Source of the DNA: Candidatus Latescibacterota bacterium
GTDB lineage: Bacteria; Latescibacterota; UBA2968; UBA8231
NCBI GenBank assembly: GCA_007136405.1
Contig: SLHA01000024.1
Coordinates: 1-45,931 of the forward strand
Length of the DNA stretch: 45,931 bases
Direction: 5' to 3'
The first letter of the stretch is position 1; every line of letters starts with the position of its first letter. The translations under genes and the position numbers were made by a program. The notes beneath the pieces were generated by a model. The model was not told where the DNA came from and did not search any database. It was given only the letters and a program-made list of their open reading frames with translations. Positions 34,836-41,924 of the stretch are shown here, piece after piece.

Positions 34836-36848
34836 TCAGAACTCCCCGGCGGGTGGTGGTCCGGTCTGCATGCGGCGCAACAGATTGGCCTGCCGGGCCA
34901 GGGTGGTACCGACGACGATGTGCTCCGTGTCCTGCCAGTGTCCCAGGGCGCAGGCAATCTGCACCAGCTCCTTGTCATAGCGGCCCGGCGGCGGGCTCTG
35001 ATCGACCACGATGTCGCCGTCTCCATCGAAAGCCACTGGCAGACCACGCAGCCCCGCCTGCAGCCGGGCCGCATGCCGGCTCATACCGCGCAGATCCGGA
35101 ATCTCCTGGAACCGTTCCGTGGCGGCCACCGCCCGGGCCCGACCCGGCATGGCCGGTCCATCCTGCAGATGCATGATCCGCTCGATCACCCGTCCGAAGG
35201 CCGGAGCCGCAACCTGCCCGCCCCACCGGCCCCGGCGCGGGTTGTCCACCACGATCAGGCAGAGCAGTTTCGGGTCGTCTGCCGGCAGGAAACCCACGAA
35301 CGATACCATGCTGCTGTTGGGATCGTAACCGCGACCGCTCGCTGCCGCTCTCTGGGCGGTTCCGGTCTTGCCTGCTATGCGTACGCCGTCGATGCGGGCC
35401 AGGTGACCGGTACCCGTCGTCACCACACCCTCGAGAATATTGCGCACGCGCGCCGCGGTCTGCGGCGACACTACCTGGCGAACCGGAGCGGGCGGCTCCT
35501 GCGGTTCATACTCGCCATCCGGTCCCATGACGCCCTTGACGATGCGCGGTGTCAACAGCAGACCGTCATTGGCGATGGCGCCCACGCCCTGGGCCAGTTG
35601 CAAGGCGGTAACGCTGACCTCCTGTCCGATGGCGATCGTCTCCAGCGATCGATCCGACCATCGGCGCACTTCGGCAAGCAGTCCGGAGCTTTCTGCTGGC
35701 AGTCCTGACCCGCTCCTTGCCGCGAAACCGAAACGGCGCAGGTACTCGTATAGTTGACGGCGCGACAGGTGCCGGGCCAGTTTGATCGTGCCGATGTTGC
35801 TGGAGCGCTCCATTACCTGGCGTACACTCAAAGTATCAAAGGGCTGGTGGTCGCGGATGATGTCCCCGTTGTTCAACCGCAATCGCCCCTGGCCGCAGAA
35901 TACCTTTTGTTCTTCGTCGGTGAGCCCCTCTTCCAGCACGGCCGCCAGCGTAAACACCTTGAACGTGGAACCGGGTTCATACGCGTCCGTGACGCTCCGG
36001 TTCCGGCGCAATGCTGCCGGGCTGGCACCAGGCTGGTGCGGATCGAACAGGGGAAGATTGGCCATGGCCAGGATCTCCCCGGTCCGCGGTGCCATGATGA
36101 GGCCCATGGCGGCGTCTGCCTGGCTGTCCGTGATGGTGCGATCCAGTTCCTGTTCCAGGATGTCCTGGTACACCATATCCAATGTCAGTACAACGCTGTA
36201 GCCGTGCTCGGGAACACGCGCATGCTGCCTGGAGCCGGGCACGGGCGTACCCTTGGCATCGACCCTGTAGGCCACCGCTCCATCCGTTCCCCGCAGAATA
36301 TCGTCCAGTGCCCATTCCAGTCCGCCACTGCCCCTGTTGTCCACATCCGTGTAACCGATGACCTGGGCAGCCAGACCGTTCTGCGGATAGCTGCGCCGTG
36401 TTTCGGTATGGTGATATACCCCGGCGAACTCAGGACTCAGAGCTTGAGCGGTCCTGGTCTCGTCCAGTTGTCGCGCCAGATAGACGAAGTGGCGATCACT
36501 CTGCAGTTCGCCAACCAGCCGCGCGAAGGGTTGTCTACCGAGCGGTGCGAAATGCGCTGCCACCCGTTCCGGGTCATCGACCAACCCCGGGTTGGCAAAG
36601 AACGAACGTGCTTCGACATCCACAGCCATCACACGGCCGCGCCGGTCCAGGATAGCCCCCCGGTTGGCCCGGAGCGCGGTCCGCCGTTGGTGCTGCCGCC
36701 GGGCCTGGAGCAGGTAAGACTGATGGCGTACCGCCTGAACCTGAACCAGGCGTCCGGCGAGCACCAGACAGACGATGCCCCATATCGCCGCCAGAGCATA
36801 CAGCCGCCGCCGATGGCCTTGCGCAGCTATGGGGAAATCGCCATTCAC
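34836..36848 (-). CDS. ftsI: septal penicillin-binding protein FtsI (PBP3), with PASTA-like domain
   Basis: A class B transpeptidase of 670 residues. One membrane helix lies at about 15-35, the PBP dimerisation domain follows (RGAILDRRGRVMA, 63-75), and the transpeptidase motifs are GSTFK (S294, K297), SSN (349-351) and KTGTAQ (494-499). It cross-links septal peptidoglycan with FtsW. After the catalytic domain, residues 581-637 (EIPDLRGMSRHAARLQ..., with DQSPPPG) match a PASTA domain, uncommon in proteobacterial FtsI but seen in other phyla. The start is GTG, overlapping the ftsL stop (GTGA), with GGGAGG nine bases upstream. Confidence 0.95.
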   Translation of the reverse strand: MNGDFPIAAQGHRRRLYALAAIWGIVCLVLAGRLVQVQAVRHQSYLLQARRQHQRRTALRANRGAILDRRGRVMAVDVEARSFFANPGLVDDPERVAAHFAPLGRQPFARLVGELQSDRHFVYLARQLDETRTAQALSPEFAGVYHHTETRRSYPQNGLAAQVIGYTDVDNRGSGGLEWALDDILRGTDGAVAYRVDAKGTPVPGSRQHARVPEHGYSVVLTLDMVYQDILEQELDRTITDSQADAAMGLIMAPRTGEILAMANLPLFDPHQPGASPAALRRNRSVTDAYEPGSTFKVFTLAAVLEEGLTDEEQKVFCGQGRLRLNNGDIIRDHQPFDTLSVRQVMERSSNIGTIKLARHLSRRQLYEYLRRFGFAARSGSGLPAESSGLLAEVRRWSDRSLETIAIGQEVSVTALQLAQGVGAIANDGLLLTPRIVKGVMGPDGEYEPQEPPAPVRQVVSPQTAARVRNILEGVVTTGTGHLARIDGVRIAGKTGTAQRAAASGRGYDPNSSMVSFVGFLPADDPKLLCLIVVDNPRRGRWGGQVAAPAFGRVIERIMHLQDGPAMPGRARAVAATERFQEIPDLRGMSRHAARLQAGLRGLPVAFDGDGDIVVDQSPPPGRYDKELVQIACALGHWQDTEHIVVGTTLARQANLLRRMQTGPPPAGEF

Positions 36849-37165
36849 TCCGGAATGCCTCCCTGGCCGCGTTCGGCAGTGAGGTTGCTGAGACGGCTCG
36901 AACCATAGTCCATGTTGAGCCGGCCATGAGCTATTTGCTCGATGGCTCCCGGTTTCTGCTTGAAGACGATGGTGGCACCCAAACGCGCGCGGTCCCGCCT
37001 CAGGTGCTGGATGCGACGCTCCAGATGACTACTCTCCCGCGCCAGGTTTTCCAGTTCGACTTTGGTCCCGACCGCCAGGATCGTAACCCCGAAGACGGCA
37101 AACACCAGCATGAGTCCGATACGCTGAACAGAAGAACGATGACGGACACTATGCTGCATGGACAT
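36845..37165 (-). CDS. ftsL: cell-division protein FtsL-like
   Basis: A protein of 106 residues with a short basic N-terminus, a membrane helix (QRIGLMLVFAVFGVTILAVG) and a coiled-coil (LENLARESSHLERRIQHLRRDRARLGATI), the layout of FtsL. It would form the FtsQLB complex. Its assignment rests on topology and position between rsmH and ftsI. The chosen ATG (37165) has AGGAG about seven bases upstream; an earlier ATG at 37180 overlaps the rsmH stop (ATGA) and is possible. Confidence 0.85.
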   Translation of the reverse strand: MSMQHSVRHRSSVQRIGLMLVFAVFGVTILAVGTKVELENLARESSHLERRIQHLRRDRARLGATIVFKQKPGAIEQIAHGRLNMDYGSSRLSNLTAERGQGGIPE

Positions 37166-37176
37166 ATTCCGGCTCC

Positions 37177-38097
37177 TCATAGCTTTTCGACTGCTCGCAT
37201 GATAGCACTGCGAGCGCGTGGATTGGCCTTCACTTCAACGGGATCGGCTCGCCGGGGTCGAGTCAACACGGGGCGAAACTGCGGTTTCCGGCCGCAGACG
37301 CATACGGGGATCCTGGGAGGGCAGACGCAACCGTGGATCCAACCCGCCAGCCGGTGTTTGACCAGGCGGTCCTCCAGCGAATGGTAGGCTATGACCACCA
37401 GCCGGCCGCCGGACCGAAGCAGTCCGGCGCTGGCGTCGAGCGCGCGATCCAATTGCCCCAGTTCATCGTTGACGACGATGCGAATGGCCTGAAAGACGCG
37501 GGACAGCGTCTTGTTCGGCATACGGGGACGCGTGCTCAACACAGCCTCGCGTATATCCCGGGTGGACTTCAGCCCCTGATCTGCACGCCGGGCCACCAGC
37601 GCCCTGGCGATGCGCCGGGCCTCACGTTCCTCACCGAGGTCCCTGATGATCCGGCGCAGTTCGGTTTCCTGCACATGGGCGAGACAGGTGGCTGCACTGG
37701 TTTCCTGCCGGGTATCCATCCGCATGTCCAACGGGCCTTCGGCCAGGTAGCTGAAACCCCGTTCCGCCGCATCGAGCTGATGCGACGAGACTCCCAGATC
37801 GAAAAGCACCCCGTCCACAGCATCGATATGCTGTGCCTCACAGCATGACCCCAGATCCGCATAGGCCGCATGCATCAGCCGAACCCTGACCTTGCTGCCG
37901 CAAAGCCTGTGGCGTGTCGCTTTCAGCGCCTCTGCGTCTCGATCCAAGGCTATCAATCCCCCCTGATCCGTCAGTCGTGTCACGATGGCGGCGCTATGTC
38001 CGCCTCCTCCGGCCGTGGCATCCACATACAGCCCCCCAGGATCCGTGACCAGCAAATCCGCAGCCGCTTCACTCATGACCGGAACATGATATTGCAT
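37177..38097 (-). CDS. rsmH: 16S rRNA (cytosine1402-N4)-methyltransferase RsmH
   Basis: A protein of 306 residues (usual 300-315). It has HVPVMSEAAADLL, YVDATAGGGGHS (SAM-binding glycine loop), DGVLFDLGVSSHQLDAAERGFSY and VIAYHSLEDRLVKH, all hallmarks of MraW/RsmH. It methylates C1402 of 16S rRNA using SAM. It lies 12 bases after mraZ and its stop overlaps an ftsL start codon. An AT-rich ribosome site upstream is not strong. Confidence 0.97.
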   Translation of the reverse strand: MQYHVPVMSEAAADLLVTDPGGLYVDATAGGGGHSAAIVTRLTDQGGLIALDRDAEALKATRHRLCGSKVRVRLMHAAYADLGSCCEAQHIDAVDGVLFDLGVSSHQLDAAERGFSYLAEGPLDMRMDTRQETSAATCLAHVQETELRRIIRDLGEEREARRIARALVARRADQGLKSTRDIREAVLSTRPRMPNKTLSRVFQAIRIVVNDELGQLDRALDASAGLLRSGGRLVVIAYHSLEDRLVKHRLAGWIHGCVCPPRIPVCVCGRKPQFRPVLTRPRRADPVEVKANPRARSAIMRAVEKL

Positions 38098-38109
38098 GAT
38101 CGCGTATCT

Positions 38110-38550
38110 TTACAGATCGAAATTCTGGGCCACTTCCTCCATCGAAACGTCCGCTTCACTCATGAAACGATTCCAGTCGTCCGGATTCCACAGTTCCAGT
38201 TTGTCCAAAGCACCGATGACGATGACCTGATCCGCAATGCCTACCCGCTCCAGCAGTTTGCGCGGTATCGCCGCTCGCCCTTGCTTGTCCAGACGCGCCT
38301 CACCTGCCTGGGACAGCATACCGCGTATGAGCATGCGGGCGTTGCGATCGGTTTGCGGCAGACGCATCATCTTGGAGGAGGTCTCTTCCCACACATGGAG
38401 CGGATAGGCGATCAGACAGCGATCGAAGCCGCGGATGACCACCAGGGTGTCCGCCGCTTCCGGTGGCAGCTTGCGACGCAGTTCCGCCGGGACGAAGATG
38501 CGCCCCTTTTCGTCCACAGGCACCTGGTACTCACCCAGAAACTGCGGCAT
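38110..38550 (-). CDS. mraZ: transcriptional regulator MraZ
   Basis: A protein of 146 residues from the ATG at 38550 (a GTG at 38559 is possible). It has two SpoVT-AbrB swapped-hairpin domains: EYQVPVDEKGRIFVPAELRRKL near the start, and EARLDKQGRAAIPRKLLERVG near residue 90, each with the D-x-x-G-R-x-x-[IV]-P-x-x-[LF]-R motif. MraZ binds repeated boxes upstream of its own operon and represses dcw transcription in species studied. The 10-bp repeats 30-65 bases upstream fit as its operator. Confidence 0.95.
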   Translation of the reverse strand: MPQFLGEYQVPVDEKGRIFVPAELRRKLPPEAADTLVVIRGFDRCLIAYPLHVWEETSSKMMRLPQTDRNARMLIRGMLSQAGEARLDKQGRAAIPRKLLERVGIADQVIVIGALDKLELWNPDDWNRFMSEADVSMEEVAQNFDL

Positions 38551-38578
38551 GCCTGGCACCCCATTCTAATATGCGACT

Positions 38579-38614
38579 CAACCCTGCTACACCCTCACGC
38601 ACCCTCACGCACCA
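38579..38614 (-). promoter_or_regulatory. putative MraZ operator: 10-bp direct repeats
   Basis: Read on the plus strand, ACCCTCACGC occurs at 38591-38600 and 38601-38610, with a related ACCCTGCTAC at 38581-38590 and a partial ACCA at 38611. On the coding strand this gives GGTGC/GGTGC/GGTGT/GGTTG at 10-base steps. Known MraZ boxes are short G-rich repeats spaced at ten bases, and the position just downstream of the -10 element fits repression. Confidence 0.65.
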
Positions 38615-38622
38615 CAGACCGA

Positions 38623-38652
38623 AGTATACGCCGTCTCTACCCGGGCTGTCAA
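38623..38652 (-). promoter_or_regulatory. promoter of the dcw operon
   Basis: On the minus strand, TTGACA (38647-38652), an 18-base spacer and TATACT (38623-38628) form a near-consensus sigma-70 promoter. Transcription would begin near 38616, at the edge of the MraZ-like repeats and about 65 bases before mraZ. Confidence 0.75.
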
Positions 38653-38730
38653 ACCCTTTTTTTCAGGGTCCGCGACAGCTGGCCGTAGAACGCGGCGCAG
38701 AGGGTCTGCGACGCACCGGCTCGGCGCTTC

Positions 38731-38764
38731 ATAAGTAGCTTATCAGATAAATAGATAGGGTATA
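38731..38764. other. AT-rich island with two short inverted repeats
   Basis: In otherwise GC-rich DNA, 38731-38764 is mostly A and T. It contains ATAAG-TAG-CTTAT (38731-38743) overlapping TTATC-A-GATAA (38740-38750). It lies about 80 bases upstream of the dcw -35 and could be an UP-like or regulator site. Role unknown. Confidence 0.35.
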
Positions 38765-38815
38765 AACCGTCCAGCCTGGAGGCCGCTCTGGACAGCGGGG
38801 TTGAACCCAAAGGAA

Positions 38816-38829
38816 CGGCGGGACCGCCG
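38816..38829 (-). terminator. weak hairpin after trmB
   Basis: CGGCG (38816-38820) pairs with CGCCG (38825-38829), followed on the minus strand by TTCCTTT. It is about 50 bases after the trmB stop. A short stem makes this a weak candidate. Confidence 0.35.
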
Positions 38830-38878
38830 AGACTGCACCCGGCCATCCCGCCCGATTTTCCCGCCTGGGCCGCTGACC

Positions 38879-39493
38879 TCAGACTGGCTCTCGCCCTCCC
38901 CTCTCCACCACCTTGCGGAAGATGGGCATTCCCCGGGCCAGGAACTTGTCTTCATAATTCGTCCGCACGCCCATCCATTCCGCATGCACGGGGTACAGCC
39001 AATCGCTGGAGGCCAGAATGTCCTCCATGACCGCGAAATACTCCGCATGGTCCGTGGCCAGCCACAGCCGCCCTCCGGGGCAGAGGGTGCGTTCGACCTC
39101 GCGGAGGAACGCCGCATCGATGAGTCGGCGCTTGTGGTGCCGTTTCTTGGGCCAGGGGTCGGGAAACAGAATGTACATCGCTGCGAGGGAGGACGAAGGA
39201 ACGAAAAATTCGACGAATTCGCGCGCTTCGGCCTTGACGAAGCGAATGTTGCGCAAATCACGTTTCCGGCTGCGCTCCAGAGCAATGCGTAGGTATTTGC
39301 CCGCCCACTCCAGTGCCACGAAGCTGGTATGCGGACGTGCGGCAGCGGCTTCCATGACGAAACGCCCCTTGCCGATACCGATTTCCAGCTCTACCGGCTG
39401 GTTCACGCCGAACACCTCGGTCCAGTCCAGTACAGGGTCCCGGTCGTCCGTAGCATCCAGGTCGAGAAGCAGATTGACCGTTTGTTCCGCCAT
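38879..39493 (-). CDS. trmB: tRNA (guanine46-N7)-methyltransferase TrmB
   Basis: A protein of 204 residues with the TrmB pattern: LEIGIGKGRFV (SAM loop), FVALEWAGKYLRIALER, NIRFVKAEA, YILFPDPWPKKRHHKRRL (the hallmark DPWPKKRH, with the catalytic Asp) and C-terminal TNYEDKF. It makes m7G46 in tRNA. It lies downstream of the dcw promoter region on the same strand but reads away from mraZ with 320 bases between, so it is a separate transcript. Confidence 0.95.
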   Translation of the reverse strand: MAEQTVNLLLDLDATDDRDPVLDWTEVFGVNQPVELEIGIGKGRFVMEAAAARPHTSFVALEWAGKYLRIALERSRKRDLRNIRFVKAEAREFVEFFVPSSSLAAMYILFPDPWPKKRHHKRRLIDAAFLREVERTLCPGGRLWLATDHAEYFAVMEDILASSDWLYPVHAEWMGVRTNYEDKFLARGMPIFRKVVERGGREPV

Positions 39494-39878
39494 CAGTGTC
39501 CATCTCGGTGGTGTTGGGTTCCGTGCCGATCATCCCGGCTGGAAATATCGCCGCGGGTTACGGCCGCATCAAGTTTCGTTGCCGTCTCCGCCTCGCGTCC
39601 AGGGCCGCACCGGCGGGACCGATTCACCGACGGCCCGATCCGTCACCCGGGGAATGCGGTATGATGACGGACGGGGTGTTGCGCCTGCCTTATATGTCCC
39701 CCAATTGCACTCGCAGAGAGCGCCGGGCATGATGGCATGGTTGGCGTGATCCCTTCGTACATTGTAGGTTGTACAGGATCCTATCGGCCCGGACGCGAGC
39801 GTCACGGCAGTGAACCCGTGCATGGCCGCGGCGTGCCGGCTACCGGGTGTGACATGCTATTCATGAAGGAGAGCTTGG
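39494..39878. other. 385-base divergent intergenic region, no gene seen
   Basis: It separates trmB (minus) from the serine hydrolase (plus). A small inverted repeat GTACA (39757-39761) / TGTAC (39770-39774) lies about 105 bases before the hydrolase. AAGGAG just before 39879 is its ribosome site. Several -10-like words occur but none with a convincing -35. Confidence 0.4.
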
Positions 39879-40985
39879 GTGCATAATCAGGGTATCGTCG
39901 ATGCGCTGAACGCAGCGGTGGCGGATCGTGTTGTGCCTGGCATGGTACTGGGAGTACGCAACGGGAACACGAACCGTTTCATGCTGGTCGCAGGCATGCG
40001 CACGCAGATCCCCAGCCCGGAACCCATGTCCCCGGATACGGTATTCGACCTGGCCTCGCTAACCAAGGTGCTGGCCACCACGACCTTGTCCATGCGGTTA
40101 GCGGAACGCCGGGTGCTGGAACTGGACCGTCCGCTGGCAGACTACTCTGCCGATCTGTACACCGGCGACATTGGCCGCCTGACGCCGCGCTTCCTGCTGG
40201 CCCATTGCGCCGGCTTGCCGGCCTCGTACGTCTTCTACCGCACCTGGGACCCCTACGCACCGGATCCAGAGGTACAGCGTCAGTCCGCGCTGCGCTACCG
40301 TTTCCGGGCCACGAAACTGGTGCACGAACCGGGAAGAACCACGCTGTACAGCGACATCGGCCTGATCCTGCTGGGCGATCTGATCGAGCACGTCTGCCAG
40401 GCACGGCTGGACCATGTATTCAACGCGGAGGTCGCTCAGCCTCTGGAGCTTGCCGACACGTTTTTCCGCCATCTGGATGATCCGCTGGAGCAGGCAAGAC
40501 GCCCGGCGGCCGCCTTTGCCGCCACCGAACAGTGCGCCTGGCGCGGCACGCTGATGCGCGGCTGGGTCCACGACGAGAACGCGTATCTGCTGCGGGGCGT
40601 TGCCGGCCATGCCGGACTTTTCGCCACCCTGACTGATGTGATGCAGGTGGCCGAAGCGTTGATGAATGCCTATCACGGCGAAGGCCACTACCTGCAAGCC
40701 GACACCGTGCATGAGTTTGTCGACGGACCGGAGCTGGTTCCCGGATCGAACCGGGTTCTGGGCTGGAGCAAGGCCACCCCGGAAGCCTCTTGCGGCAGAC
40801 ACTTCTCCACCGATGCGTTCGGCCACACCGGCTTTACCGGCACCTCGGTCTGGATCGATCCCGGGCCACGACGCGTGGTGGTGTTGCTGAGCAATCGCAT
40901 CCATCCGACACGGGACAATACCGCTTTCGTGCGTTTCAGACCCGGCTTGCACGATCTGGTCGTACATTCGTTGAACCAGACCTGA
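39879..40985 (+). CDS. serine hydrolase of the beta-lactamase class C / PBP-esterase family
   Basis: A protein of 368 residues with a GTG start at 39879, AAGGAG about nine bases upstream. The SxxK catalytic motif is SLTK (in VFDLASLTKVLATTT), the second is YSD in TLYSDIGLILLGDLIE (Tyr general base; YxN in lactamases, YSD/YSN in esterases), and FGHTGFTG supplies the third (HTG). The family covers class C beta-lactamases, DD-peptidases and esterases; this member has no signal peptide, so a cytoplasmic esterase or amidase is likelier than antibiotic resistance. It is a lone plus-strand gene. Confidence 0.88.
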   Translation: MHNQGIVDALNAAVADRVVPGMVLGVRNGNTNRFMLVAGMRTQIPSPEPMSPDTVFDLASLTKVLATTTLSMRLAERRVLELDRPLADYSADLYTGDIGRLTPRFLLAHCAGLPASYVFYRTWDPYAPDPEVQRQSALRYRFRATKLVHEPGRTTLYSDIGLILLGDLIEHVCQARLDHVFNAEVAQPLELADTFFRHLDDPLEQARRPAAAFAATEQCAWRGTLMRGWVHDENAYLLRGVAGHAGLFATLTDVMQVAEALMNAYHGEGHYLQADTVHEFVDGPELVPGSNRVLGWSKATPEASCGRHFSTDAFGHTGFTGTSVWIDPGPRRVVVLLSNRIHPTRDNTAFVRFRPGLHDLVVHSLNQT

Positions 40986-41333
40986 ACGCCGGCACGCCAG
41001 CTCGGGAGCTGCCCAGTGGACAACCGGCCTCCATCGATTGCCGGACGCGGGCCGGAGCGGACGCACCCTGTTCAGGGTTGACGCGTGCAACCCGAAACCA
41101 ACGCGTGAAACCCGAAACCGATTTGCTGCATCTATAGTTTGCTGCATCTATCAGGTAGACAATCGTAATTCTGCATATTGAGAGCGGGATCCGGACGATG
41201 GCCGTCATAATATGAGCAAGCCGGCACGCTCCCGGGTCAATCCATCACTGGAGCACCACACCGATACACCGGTTCGTACGGTGGATCCACTCCAGTGCCG
41301 TCGTCACTCCGCCTTCCCGTGAGGAGTCCCGCC
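40986..41333. other. 348-base intergenic region with hairpin, no gene seen
   Basis: ACCCTG (41065-41070) pairs with CAGGGT (41073-41078) about 80 bases after the hydrolase stop and may be a weak terminator. Two tandem duplications follow (41081-41151). GAGGAG at about 41320 is the ribosome site of the next gene. Confidence 0.4.
41081..41151. repeat. two adjacent tandem duplications
   Basis: A 20-base unit (ACGCGTGCAACCCGAAACCA, then the same with two changes) occupies 41081-41100 and 41101-41120. Immediately after, TTTGCTGCATCTAT occurs at 41122-41135 and 41138-41151, a 16-base period. Both lie upstream of the secreted-protein operon and may be replication-slippage repeats or paired regulator sites. 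Confidence 0.75.
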
Positions 41334-41924
41334 ATGAGACTGTCCGTATTCCTCGTCCTCGCGTTCGCCGCCACGGGAACCCGGGCCGCTACTGTCGAAC
41401 TGCTTTCGTTACCGCAACTGGTCGAGCGTTCGGCTCTGGTGGTCGTGGGCCGCTGCATCGCCGCTGAACCGGTCGTACGACAGGACCAGCCATTCACCCG
41501 GTATACGTTCCGCGTAGCACAGCAGCTCAAGGGTCCCGCGGCTGAACAGGTACAGCTGGAGATTCCCGGAGGCAGCATCGACGGCTACCGGGTGTACGTG
41601 GCTGGAATGCCCAGGTTCTCCCCCGGTGCCGAGGCCGTCGTCTTCCTCAGCCCGAAGGATCTGCACGGCTATGCCTGGCCCGTCGGTCTTGGTCAGGGTC
41701 ATTTCCGCATCGAGCGCGATGCTACCGGCAAAGGCAGGGTCTACCAGGAGACCGATGGACTCCGGCTTGTACAGGCTGCCGCCAGGCCCGTCAAGGACGT
41801 GCTGGAGGCACAACCCGTTCGCGGGCAGGACCTCGAGTCCTTCCTGCGGCAGGTTCGTTCTTTGACCGGGACTCCCGAAGGTGACGGTGAAGCCGACATG
41901 GAAGCGGGCGGTGGCTATGAGTAA
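41334..41924 (+). CDS. secreted protein of unknown function, partner of matrixin protease
   Basis: A protein of 196 residues starting at the ATG at 41334 with GAGGAG seven bases upstream. Residues 1-18 are a clear signal peptide (MRLSVFLVLAFAATGTRA), cut before ATVELL. The mature part begins LPQLVERSALVVVGRC and contains TFRVAQQLKGPAAEQVQLEIPGG and GMPRFSPGAEAVVFL; this beta-rich pattern is shared by an unnamed secreted family often found beside matrixin proteases in FCB bacteria, as I recall it. Its stop overlaps the protease start by eight bases (ATGAGTAA), so they are coupled and probably act together outside the cytoplasm. Confidence 0.8.
   Translation: MRLSVFLVLAFAATGTRAATVELLSLPQLVERSALVVVGRCIAAEPVVRQDQPFTRYTFRVAQQLKGPAAEQVQLEIPGGSIDGYRVYVAGMPRFSPGAEAVVFLSPKDLHGYAWPVGLGQGHFRIERDATGKGRVYQETDGLRLVQAAARPVKDVLEAQPVRGQDLESFLRQVRSLTGTPEGDGEADMEAGGGYE

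Noticed and set aside
38649-38846. 65-codon frame upstream of mraZ
   Set aside because: It overlaps the dcw promoter and AT-rich island and has no ribosome site or family match.
39879-40985. antibiotic-resistance beta-lactamase
   Set aside because: SxxK is present, but the protein has no signal peptide and a YSD second motif, which fits esterase-type relatives better.
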